From: Chloroflexi bacterium RBG_13_51_18
GTDB taxonomy: Bacteria; Chloroflexota; Dehalococcoidia; Dehalococcoidales; RBG-16-60-22
NCBI GenBank assembly: GCA_001796495.1
Contig: MGMR01000088.1
Coordinates: forward strand, 1-14,405
Direction: 5' to 3'
DNA: 14,405 bases
Positions 1 through 6,365 of this stretch are shown piece after piece. Below the pieces are notes generated by a model. The model worked only from the letters and a program-made list of their open reading frames with translations, ran no database searches and was not told the DNA's origin. The position numbers and the translations under genes were made by a program. Numbering within the stretch: position 1 is the first letter of the stretch; each line of letters opens with the position of its first letter.

Positions 1-2086
1 AGGCTTCGTAGATAAAGACCTGCGCCCTGCCGGTATCGGGGTGCATCGGAGTGGAAACGCCGCCGATATCATTACGGTCGCAGAGGGCAAAGAGGGGCAA
101 AATGCCGATAGCGGCATGCTCGGTGGCATGTAAGCCTCCGGCAAAGTCCTGCGCTTTTTCCGCGATACGGGCGATGGCGCGCGGGGGGATATCGAACCAG
201 AGCGCCACGGTATTGAAGCGGATGGTGGGGAGGTCTAAAGGCTCCTCGCCGATAACCTCCTCAGAGAACTGGCGGTACTTCTTAAAACCAACGACGTCGA
301 TAGTGACCTCTACGTCCCCGACGCTAACGTTGACGGGACCGACGGTCTTTGTATTTTTAACCTCAAGCACATGCAGGTCGTGGATTTCCTTGGTTTCTGT
401 ATAGTAGTTGGCACGGGTGGGCTCGGCGTAGGCAACGCGGTTGGTCAGGTCCAGCTTACTAATAAGGAAAGAATCCCCCTGGTGGAGATAGATAGCACCG
501 GGGTGCACCTGGAAAAAGGCGACGGAACTCTCCACGGTTTCCATCAGCGAGCCGGTGGAGACATCGACGACGGCGTAGTCCTCACCCGATGAGGAGCGGA
601 TATTAATTTTCCCGGCGGGGTAGGAAATGGATGGGGCGAGATACCACTTATTACGTTTCTCGCGGAGTTGCCCCTCTTCCGCTAAAGCGTCGCGCTCTTT
701 TATGAAGTCGTTACCAAAAATAGGCTCATCGGTTTTATCTAAAGGTCGCTCCCAGGCAGCGCAGAGCAGGTGTGCCTGGAGAATATAATGATTGGAAGGA
801 TTGACCAGAACGTGCTCGAAACCCTTCTGGAAAAATTCGGACGGGTGGCGCATAAAATACTGGTCGAGGGGATTATCCCAGGCGACCAGAAAGCTTAAAG
901 ACTCCCCCTGGCTGCGACCGCTCCGGCCGGCCTGCTGCCAGGTGGAGGAAATACTGCCCGGGTAGCCGTCCAGAATCGTGGCTTCCAGTCCACCGCTGTC
1001 GATGCCAAGCTCTAAAGCGTTAGTGGCCACCACGCCCAAAAGCTTTCCGCCGAAAAGCTCCTGCTCAATGCGGCGGCGGTCTTCCGGCATATAGCCGCCG
1101 CGGTAAGGCATGACCAGACGGGAAAGCTCGTAGCTTTCTTCCCGCAGGCGGTCACGGGCGTAAATATAAATAAGCTCGGTAAGGCGGCGGGTGCGGGTAA
1201 AGGTAAGGGTGCGGGAGCCCTGCAGCATAAGCTCGGTAAAAATGTTGGTGGACTCCCAGTGGGCGCTGCGACGGGCTGTCTTCTTCTCGTCGATAAGGGG
1301 GGGATTCCAGAAAACGAAGTCCTTCCAGCCGCGGGGAGAGCCGTCATTATCAACGACCTCACAGGGGAGGCCGGTCAGGGCTAAAGCGTGCTCGCCGGGA
1401 TTAGCGACGGTGGCGGTGCAGAGGATGAACTGGGGGGAAGAGCCATAAAGTCGGCAGAGTCGGCGCAATCTGCGTAAAACACCCCCGACGTGAGAGCCGA
1501 AAACGCCGCGGTAGATATGAGCTTCATCGACGACGACGTACTTGAGATGGCGAAATAGAGACGCCCACGACTGGTGATTGGGCATGATGCCGACGTGCAG
1601 CATATCGGGGTTCGTCAGTATAATGCGTCCGTATCTTCTAACGTCCGCCCGCTCCGAGCGCGGCGTATCGCCGTCGAAGGTGGCGAGGGACTCCGGAGGC
1701 AGAAGGTCGGGCGAAAAAAGCTCATGCAGCTTGCGCAGCTGGTCCTGGGCGAGGGCCTTGGTGGGGAAAAGATAGAGGGCGCGGGTGGCGGGTCCGGTGA
1801 GAATCGACTGCACAACGGCGATGTTGTAAACGAGGCTCTTGCCGGAGGCGCTGGAGGTGGCGATGATAACGTTTTTCCCGTCGCGGACATGGTTCACGGC
1901 TAGAGCCTGATGAGAATAAAGACGGGAGAAACCGTGCGCATCAAGGCAGTCCTGCAGGGCGGGGACTAAAGGCTCGTCCAGCTTACCGTAGGAGGGGCGG
2001 CGGGGGGCAATGTGCTCGATATGGGCTATCTGGTTTTCATAGCCGGTCCGCGAGCGGATATGGTTGAGGAAAGCCTGGATTTCCAT
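1..2086 (-). CDS. MrfA/YprA-family DEAH-box helicase, 3' end cut by window edge
   Basis: I translated 695 residues without a stop from the ATG at 2086 to the window edge. SF2 helicase motifs appear in order: HQ (59-60), an atypical Walker A ATSSASGKS (76-84), Ia FPTKALAQDQ (107-116), DEAH (187-190), CTAT (223-226), motif V ATNALELGID (354-363) and QQAGRSGR (384-391). The serine-rich motif I and QQAGRSGR are typical of the MrfA/YprA family, 3'-5' DNA helicases linked in Bacillus to mitomycin repair, with a C-terminal DUF1998 metal-binding domain. Residues from about 590 (CDRND at 669-673) look like the start of that domain; most of it lies outside. The start is 11 bases after the DUF503 stop, with an AAGG sequence overlapping that stop, so the two genes probably form an operon. 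The + strand opposite is mostly G-rich. Family assignment is firm; the exact repair role is inferred. Confidence 0.93.
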   Translation of the reverse strand, partial: MEIQAFLNHIRSRTGYENQIAHIEHIAPRRPSYGKLDEPLVPALQDCLDAHGFSRLYSHQALAVNHVRDGKNVIIATSSASGKSLVYNIAVVQSILTGPATRALYLFPTKALAQDQLRKLHELFSPDLLPPESLATFDGDTPRSERADVRRYGRIILTNPDMLHVGIMPNHQSWASLFRHLKYVVVDEAHIYRGVFGSHVGGVLRRLRRLCRLYGSSPQFILCTATVANPGEHALALTGLPCEVVDNDGSPRGWKDFVFWNPPLIDEKKTARRSAHWESTNIFTELMLQGSRTLTFTRTRRLTELIYIYARDRLREESYELSRLVMPYRGGYMPEDRRRIEQELFGGKLLGVVATNALELGIDSGGLEATILDGYPGSISSTWQQAGRSGRSQGESLSFLVAWDNPLDQYFMRHPSEFFQKGFEHVLVNPSNHYILQAHLLCAAWERPLDKTDEPIFGNDFIKERDALAEEGQLREKRNKWYLAPSISYPAGKINIRSSSGEDYAVVDVSTGSLMETVESSVAFFQVHPGAIYLHQGDSFLISKLDLTNRVAYAEPTRANYYTETKEIHDLHVLEVKNTKTVGPVNVSVGDVEVTIDVVGFKKYRQFSEEVIGEEPLDLPTIRFNTVALWFDIPPRAIARIAEKAQDFAGGLHATEHAAIGILPLFALCDRNDIGGVSTPMHPDTGRAQVFIYEA

Positions 2087-2097
2087 GAATAACTACC

Positions 2098-2388
2098 TTA
2101 TATATCTATAATCTCGATGGAATAGTCGAGGAACTCTATATCGAAGCGGCTTTTTTCTATAAAGGACACCACTTTAGATAAAACCTCGTTGCTGTGGCGC
2201 TTATTATTGCTGATGCAGCAGATGCCGATAGCAGCAGCCTGCCAGCTATCGTTATCATCGACTTCAGCAACGGCGACATCAAAGCGGGACTTAACACGAC
2301 CGATGATGGACTTGATGACCTGACGCTTTCCCTTGAGGTCCATGTTTTCCGGGATGCGCAGGCTGACACGAGCTACGCCGACATTCAT
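2098..2388 (-). CDS. DUF503 / YlxP-like protein
   Basis: This 96-residue protein begins MNVGVARVSLRIPENMDLKGKR, which matches the conserved N-terminus of the DUF503 (YlxP) family: a short beta strand, then a SLKGKR-like motif, here DLKGKR at 17-22. The AVAEVD segment (39-44) is also conserved. In Bacillus the family sits near nusA-infB; its biochemical function is not established. The full family length is present. No convincing Shine-Dalgarno lies before the ATG, but a good promoter is placed so that transcription would begin at or next to the start codon (see the promoter at 2396-2424). It is followed after 11 bases by the helicase gene and is probably co-transcribed with it. A functional link with the helicase is only suggested by proximity. 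Confidence 0.88.
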   Translation of the reverse strand: MNVGVARVSLRIPENMDLKGKRQVIKSIIGRVKSRFDVAVAEVDDNDSWQAAAIGICCISNNKRHSNEVLSKVVSFIEKSRFDIEFLDYSIEIIDI

Positions 2389-2395
2389 CGGTTTA

Positions 2396-2424
2396 AATTT
2401 ACCATTAGCCTATTGGGGTGTCAA
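2396..2424 (-). promoter_or_regulatory. Probable sigma70-type promoter for DUF503-helicase operon
   Basis: On the minus strand, a perfect TTGACA (2424-2419) is followed after 17 bases by TAAATT (2401-2396), four of six matches to TATAAT. The expected start point falls around 2389-2390, directly at the DUF503 ATG (2388). That would give a leaderless or nearly leaderless transcript and explain the missing ribosome binding site. Confidence 0.55.
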
Positions 2425-2471
2425 ACGGGGGAAAGGGAGGTGCTTTTCTATTGTTTTATACGGGGATTTGA

Positions 2472-2499
2472 TTGCCCGTTATGATTACCTTATGATAAT
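2472..2499 (+). promoter_or_regulatory. Candidate sigma70-type promoter for Re-citrate synthase-like gene
   Basis: TTGCCC (2472-2477), a 16-base spacer and GATAAT (2494-2499) form a plausible promoter about 50 bases upstream of the ATG at 2550. It lies back to back with the divergent DUF503 promoter. The -35 matches four of six consensus bases and the -10 five of six. Confidence 0.4.
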
Positions 2500-2549
2500 A
2501 TGGAGTCGGGACTATACTACGAGGATAGTCATCCGGAGGGGAGGTTCAC

Positions 2550-3797
2550 ATGCCAAAAATTTATTTATTAGACGTTACCAACCGTGACGGCGTACAGACC
2601 GCCAAGCTGGGTCTTTCCAAGCTGGAAAAGACCATGATTAACATATATCTCAACGATATGGGGGTATTCCAGTCAGAATTCGGGTTTCCCACGACAAGGC
2701 ACGAAATCAATTACCTCAACGCCAACCTGGAACTGGCGGAGATAGGCGTTATCAAACCGCTGCGGCTGGGGGGCTGGATAAGAGCAATTCCCGGCGATGT
2801 AGAGACTACTTATAAAAACGTGCCGAAAATCAAACACCTCAATCTCTCCATATCAACGTCAGACCAGATGATTAACGGCAAATTCCAGGGTAGGAAAACA
2901 CGCAAAGATATTATTAAGGACATGACCAATGCGGTAGATGCCGCCCGCGCCCACGAACCGGAGTCGATAGGGGTCAATGCCGAAGATGCCTCGAGAACAG
3001 ACATCGAATACCTAATCGAGTTCGGGCTGGCGGCTAAGGAACACGGCGCCGAACGAATCCGCTACTGCGATACGCTGGGCTACGATAATCCCTTCACCAT
3101 CTATAATGCCGGGCGTATCCTGGCGGAAAAGTTATGCCTGCCGATAGAACTGCACTGCCATAACGACCTCGGGATGGCGGTGGCAAATTCGATAGCCGGA
3201 GCGATGGGCGTTATCGACGGGGGACAGGATGCCTACATCAATACCACCATCAACGGCATCGGAGAGAGAGCCGGCAATGCCGACCTCGTGGCTATAATAC
3301 TGGCAATCCTCAAGTCAAAAGATACCGGTAAGAAATACGAACTGGGGGGTTCGGTTAAGCTCAACATGGCATGGAAGATAAGCAAGTTTGCCAGCTATGC
3401 TTTCGATGTGCCCATACCTATCAACCAGCCGGGGGTGGGTGCGAACGCCTTTGCCCACGAGTCCGGCATACATGCCGACGGGGTGCTTAAAGACCCGGAA
3501 AACTACGAATTATATAATTACGAGGAGCTGGGGCGTGGCGATGCCGAGTTCGTCGAGACCGGGCGGGCCATCAGCACGGGCGAGTACGGCGGGATTTCCG
3601 GGTTCAGCCACGTAATGAGCAAACTACCAGTACCTATTAAATTCCAAAACAGAGAAAAAGCTAATGAAGTCCTGGAACTGGTCAGATACGCTAACGTGGA
3701 ATCGCAGAACCCGCTGGTTGAAGACCAGCTGGTTTTCATCGCCAAGTACCCGGGTATAGCCAAGAAGCTGTTGACGCTGACGCCGCTGGAAGGCTAG
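2550..3797 (+). CDS. Homocitrate/isopropylmalate synthase-family enzyme, probable Re-citrate synthase
   Basis: This 415-residue DRE-TIM metallolyase-superfamily acyltransferase joins acetyl-CoA to a 2-oxo acid. Visible active-site elements are NRDGVQ (11-16, the variant RDG signature), the metal-binding HCH at 202-204, NGIGERAGN (235-243) and HESGIHADG (303-311). It lacks the C-terminal regulatory domain of LeuA (about 510 residues), so leucine feedback is unlikely. Dehalococcoides has a protein of this kind, annotated as homocitrate synthase, that was shown to be a Re-specific citrate synthase; the length and the DVTNRDG signature fit my memory of that type. Substrate choice (oxaloacetate or 2-oxoglutarate) cannot be read from sequence alone. 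Two overlapping GGAGG motifs (2535-2544) lie 5 bases before the ATG, implying strong translation. It is a single-gene unit with a terminator behind it. Confidence 0.85.
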   Translation: MPKIYLLDVTNRDGVQTAKLGLSKLEKTMINIYLNDMGVFQSEFGFPTTRHEINYLNANLELAEIGVIKPLRLGGWIRAIPGDVETTYKNVPKIKHLNLSISTSDQMINGKFQGRKTRKDIIKDMTNAVDAARAHEPESIGVNAEDASRTDIEYLIEFGLAAKEHGAERIRYCDTLGYDNPFTIYNAGRILAEKLCLPIELHCHNDLGMAVANSIAGAMGVIDGGQDAYINTTINGIGERAGNADLVAIILAILKSKDTGKKYELGGSVKLNMAWKISKFASYAFDVPIPINQPGVGANAFAHESGIHADGVLKDPENYELYNYEELGRGDAEFVETGRAISTGEYGGISGFSHVMSKLPVPIKFQNREKANEVLELVRYANVESQNPLVEDQLVFIAKYPGIAKKLLTLTPLEG

Positions 3798-3807
3798 AGC
3801 AAGAATC

Positions 3808-3844
3808 AAGGAGGCCGATTATAATATCAGTCTCCTTCTTTTTT
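3808..3844 (+). terminator. Rho-independent terminator after the citrate synthase-like gene
   Basis: AAGGAG (3808-3813) pairs with CTCCTT (3832-3837). The inner GAT/ATC pairs extend the stem after mismatches, and a T-rich run to 3844 follows. It starts 11 bases after the stop codon and ends 23 bases before trmO, so it would separate the two transcripts unless read-through occurs. Confidence 0.65.
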
Positions 3845-3867
3845 AAGAATGTTAAAACGGCAGCGGA

Positions 3868-4317
3868 ATGAAGAAGAAATTGCCTGAAATCAAGTTTAAA
3901 GCCATCGGCACGGTGCGGAACGAGATAAAAAAACGCGACCGGCACGATACAAAGGATATAATATCCGAAATCATCCTCGATCCCGACCTTGCCGAGGGGC
4001 TGGACGATATCGAGGATTTTTCTCATCTTATCATTATTTTTTTCATGCACAAGTCCCGTCTGCCCTTCCCCCTCAAAGTGCGTCCCAGGTTCCGGGTGGA
4101 GCCAACCCCGGTAGGCGTTTTTGCCAGCCGCTCGCCGGACCGCCCTAATCCGCTGGGTAAAACCACTGTCAGGTTACTGGAAAGACGTAAAAACATTTTA
4201 AAGGTGCAGGGACTGGACGCTATGGACGGGACACCGGTAATCGATATCAAGCCGTATATACCGGGTATCGACGCAGTTGAAAACGCCAGAGTGCCGCCAT
4301 GGATGACCAAGAAGTAA
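3868..4317 (+). CDS. trmO: tRNA (N6-threonylcarbamoyladenosine37-N6)-methyltransferase, TrmO/TsaA family
   Basis: TrmO uses S-adenosylmethionine to methylate t6A37 in certain tRNAs, giving m6t6A. The 149-residue protein has the conserved blocks of this beta-barrel family: AIGTVRNE (12-19), GVFASRSPDRPNPLG (83-97, the strongest signature) and DGTPVIDIKPY (120-130). E. coli TrmO is about 235 residues; this is the short form, essentially the TsaA domain alone. The ATG has only a weak purine-rich stretch before it. The 3' end overlaps the next gene by 19 bases, so translation is probably coupled. Catalytic activity is inferred from the family. Some short relatives have no tested substrate. Confidence 0.88.
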   Translation: MKKKLPEIKFKAIGTVRNEIKKRDRHDTKDIISEIILDPDLAEGLDDIEDFSHLIIIFFMHKSRLPFPLKVRPRFRVEPTPVGVFASRSPDRPNPLGKTTVRLLERRKNILKVQGLDAMDGTPVIDIKPYIPGIDAVENARVPPWMTKK

Positions 4318-5006
4318 AGCGTACGCTCCTGGATATCTACGAGCGCCTGTTGGCGCAATACGGCCCACAGCACTGGTGGCCCGCCAAGACACCCTTCGAG
4401 GTAATCGTCGGCGCGATATTAACACAGTCGGCTGCCTGGACAAACGTCGAGAAAGCCATTACAAACCTAAAGAAAGCCGGGGCGCTTGCGGCAGGAGCGA
4501 TACGCCGGATGCCCCAAGAGAAGCTGGCTACTCTGATTTACTCCTGCGGATACTATAATACCAAGGCACGCAAGTTAAAGGCTTTTGCGGGGTGGCTGGG
4601 AGAGTATTATTACGACAACCTTGACAGGCTTTTTGACCAAGATACAGGAGAACTACGACATAAACTCCTTGATGTTTACGGCATCGGCGAGGAGACGGCC
4701 GACTCAATATTGTTATACGCGGGCAACAAGCCAGTCTTCGTGATAGACGCTTATACCCGCCGTATTATGAGTCGCCTGGGACTTGCCCCTAACGTCAACA
4801 GCTATACAGCTTTCCAGAGGCTTTTCATGGCGAACCTGCCGGCTGAAGTCCAGATATTCAACGAATATCACGCGCTGCTGGTACGCCTGGCTAAAGAGGT
4901 CTGCCGGAAGAGTCCTTTATGCGGTCAGTGCTGCCTGAATCCGGGAAGAAAATCCGGCAGCGAACCTTCTAAAGGGCATTTTCCCTGCCGTAAAATTCAT
5001 AAATAA
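4299..5006 (+). CDS. Endonuclease III-family (HhH-GPD) DNA glycosylase, MagIII/HP0602-like
   Basis: This is a 235-residue base-excision repair glycosylase. The N-terminal HWWPAKTPFEVIVGAILTQ (25-43) resembles the MagIII (H. pylori HP0602) subgroup more than classical Nth. The helix-hairpin-helix is LDVYGIGEETAD (124-135) and the catalytic aspartate is D150 in VIDAYTRR. Where bifunctional Nth has a lysine in this hairpin, this protein has E131, which suggests a monofunctional glycosylase. Cysteines at 202, 208, 211, 212 and 230 could ligate a 4Fe-4S cluster, but the C-x5-C-x2-C spacing and distant last cysteine differ from the usual Nth C-x6-C-x2-C-x5-C. It overlaps trmO by 19 bases, a translational coupling arrangement. 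The damaged base it removes cannot be deduced. Confidence 0.85.
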   Translation: MDDQEVKRTLLDIYERLLAQYGPQHWWPAKTPFEVIVGAILTQSAAWTNVEKAITNLKKAGALAAGAIRRMPQEKLATLIYSCGYYNTKARKLKAFAGWLGEYYYDNLDRLFDQDTGELRHKLLDVYGIGEETADSILLYAGNKPVFVIDAYTRRIMSRLGLAPNVNSYTAFQRLFMANLPAEVQIFNEYHALLVRLAKEVCRKSPLCGQCCLNPGRKSGSEPSKGHFPCRKIHK

Positions 5007-5261
5007 ACCATATTGTCAATCCTTTGTTTATAAACATCCCCAAGACCTTATTCCTATCCGTTTAATTTCTTTAGTCCCAATATGGACAGTGCGCAACTGT
5101 AACGAAATATTTATATGATAGCCCGCGATATTTATGTGTTAGTTACCACCCTGCTGTTATTCTAAGTACACTACCGAATGAAGAAACGGGAGAAAACAAA
5201 AAGATAGATCATCACTGCAACGGCAGTGGTCTAACTCTTTTAAGAAGAGGAGGTCGCTAAG
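5007..5261 (+). promoter_or_regulatory. AT-rich upstream region and leader of the archaellin-like gene
   Basis: These 255 bases hold no gene. A perfect palindrome GTTTATAAAC lies at 5026-5035. No good sigma70 promoter was found: TGGACA (5083-5088) is a fair -35, but the nearest -10-like sequences (TATTTA at 5108, TATGAT at 5114) are badly spaced. The last 60 bases carry two hairpins and a strong AGGAGG (5248-5253), 8 bases before the ATG. I see no terminator for the glycosylase gene here. Confidence 0.4.
5211..5249 (+). promoter_or_regulatory. Two tandem hairpins next to the archaellin ribosome binding site
   Basis: Hairpin 1 pairs 5211-5218 with 5223-5230 (core CACTGC/GCAGTG plus one G-U and one A-U pair) around an AACG loop. 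Hairpin 2 pairs CTCTT (5235-5239) with AAGAG (5245-5249), taking up the first two bases of the AGGAGG ribosome binding site at 5248-5253. The pairing is read directly from the sequence; a regulatory role is inference. Confidence 0.4.
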
Positions 5262-5843
5262 ATGTGGAAGAAGTTTGTGAAAAGATTAAAAGATAGACAG
5301 GAGGGTATCACCGGCCTGGAGACAGCTATCATCCTGATAGCATTTGTCATCGTAGCATCGGTGTTCGCTTACGTGGTACTATCTGCGGGTCTGTTTTCAT
5401 CGCAAAAAACCAAGGAAGCGATGAACGCCGGTCTGCAATCCACGATGAGCGTGGTGGAAATAAAGGGTAATGTCATTGCGAAAATGGAGGGTGGTATAGT
5501 CACTCATATCTATTTCTGCGTGGGCATCCCTGCGGCGGGCAGCCCGGTGGATTTCAACCCGACTTCAGAGAACACCAGCATTCTGATAATCTCATACAGT
5601 GACTACGAGAACCTTGTGCCGTCAATGAACTGGACAATAACAAAATTGGCCACGGTTAATAACGATAATATCCTTGACCCGACAGAATTATTCCAACTGG
5701 ATGTACTAATGCCGGTTTCGGGTAATGTCTCCCTCGGGGCTTACGACAGGTTCTCATTAGAGATAAAACCCGCTGAAGGACCAGTACTCATCTTCGAACG
5801 GATAATCCCGGGCAGGGTAAGCGCGTACGTGAACTTACATTAA
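5262..5843 (+). CDS. Archaellin / archaeal-type pilin-like protein with class III signal peptide
   Basis: This 193-residue secreted filament subunit has the N-terminus of archaeal flagellins (archaellins). A short basic leader ending QEG (13-15) is followed by ITGLETAIILIAFVIVASVF. Prepilin-type peptidase cleavage is expected after G15, which puts E20 at +5 of the mature protein, as in archaellins and type IV pilins. Residues 21-43 form one hydrophobic helix; the rest looks like a beta-rich soluble head of about 150 residues with several Asn-X-Ser/Thr sites. No assembly ATPase, membrane platform or peptidase gene lies in the window, so the secretion machinery must be elsewhere. It is monocistronic: AT-rich leader, strong ribosome binding site and its own terminator. 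It could form an archaellum-like filament or a pilus; the sequence does not decide. Confidence 0.85.
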   Translation: MWKKFVKRLKDRQEGITGLETAIILIAFVIVASVFAYVVLSAGLFSSQKTKEAMNAGLQSTMSVVEIKGNVIAKMEGGIVTHIYFCVGIPAAGSPVDFNPTSENTSILIISYSDYENLVPSMNWTITKLATVNNDNILDPTELFQLDVLMPVSGNVSLGAYDRFSLEIKPAEGPVLIFERIIPGRVSAYVNLH

Positions 5844-5961
5844 AGACAACGTAAACAAAATAAATATGTAAATCATAAGCGATAGAATAACCGGGAATAA
5901 CAGGAAGTTGTATTAAAGAAAATACACCTAATCAAGAAAGACTGAATAGAAGTTAAACTAT
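5844..5961 (+). other. A-rich 3' untranslated stretch of the archaellin-like gene
   Basis: This 118-base, strongly A-rich stretch lies between the archaellin stop codon and its terminator. I see no open reading frame, repeat or RNA motif in it. Confidence 0.4.
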
Positions 5962-5997
5962 AGGGGTGGCGCGATAAGCGTCACCTCTTGGTTTTTT
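5962..5997 (+). terminator. Strong Rho-independent terminator after the archaellin-like gene
   Basis: AGGGGTGGCGC (5962-5972) pairs with GCGTCACCTCT (5978-5988) along 11 positions with two G-U pairs. The loop is GATAA, and a run of six T follows (5992-5997). Its 3' half overlaps the last codons and stop (5981-5983) of the convergent HTH gene. Confidence 0.85.
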
Positions 5998-6193
5998 CAG
6001 CCCACAATACCTTGAGAATACGGCGCTTGTAATCCAGAGGTAGGGGCAGGTTATGTTCAAAGAGGTCAACAGACTCAACAGGGACGCCGGCTTTATCAGC
6101 TATTTCCTGCTGGCTGATATTTTCAGAGATGCGGAGTCGGCGGGCTTTGAAGCCCAGCAATGATTCTCTGGTGAAAGTTAGAACTGATGTCAT
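5981..6193 (-). CDS. Small XRE-like helix-turn-helix protein
   Basis: This is a 70-residue basic protein. Residues 26-46, ISQQEIADKAGVPVESVDLFE, read as a helix-turn-helix of the Cro/C1 (XRE) type: QQEIA in helix 2, the AGV turn, and a recognition helix. It is about as long as one HTH domain with short extensions and has no effector domain. The start is supported by GAAGGA 8 bases upstream of the ATG. It is convergent to the archaellin-like gene and shares the terminator region. A perfect palindrome at 6261-6280 lies in its upstream region and could be an operator. Autoregulation, or control of the archaellin or pyrD, is a guess. Being short and in an AT-rich stretch, it may be an accessory gene. 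Confidence 0.65.
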   Translation of the reverse strand: MTSVLTFTRESLLGFKARRLRISENISQQEIADKAGVPVESVDLFEHNLPLPLDYKRRILKVLWAEKTKR

Positions 6194-6260
6194 TATTTGT
6201 CCTTCTCATACACCTTACAATCCACAGGATACCCATACCAGCATGGCTATACCCTATATT

Positions 6261-6280
6261 ATTAAGGGATTACCCTTAAT
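6261..6280. repeat. Perfect inverted repeat, possible operator
   Basis: ATTAAGGG and CCCTTAAT flank a four-base ATTA centre, a perfect 8-bp palindrome. It lies 67 bases upstream of the HTH gene start and 85 bases upstream of pyrD, in the divergent intergenic region. There is no T-run to suggest a terminator, so a protein-binding site is the simpler reading. Confidence 0.4.
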
Positions 6281-6365
6281 TATGTTTTAATACTTTATCT
6301 ACTTGCATCGTGATAGATAGTCTGGTAAGCTTTCTGAAAGAATCCTGAAAAGGAAGGGCGACGAA

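Noticed and set aside
1574..1903. Open frame on the + strand opposite the helicase
   Set aside because: It lies wholly inside a clear minus-strand gene with intact helicase motifs and has no family resemblance or ribosome binding site. The same holds for the frames at 51-404, 371-592 and 1191-1448.
5098..5134. FliA (sigma28)-type flagellar promoter before the archaellin-like gene
   Set aside because: GCCCGCGATA is only loosely like GCCGATAA, and no convincing TAAA element lies at the right distance.
6194..6260. NikR operator
   Set aside because: Only a single GTATGA-like half site (in reverse orientation, near 6205) was seen, with no partner half at the required 16-base spacing, and the neighbours are not metal genes.
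5007..6365. Mobile element or genomic island around the archaellin-like gene
   Set aside because: The region is AT-rich, but I found no integrase, transposase, terminal repeats or target-site duplication.
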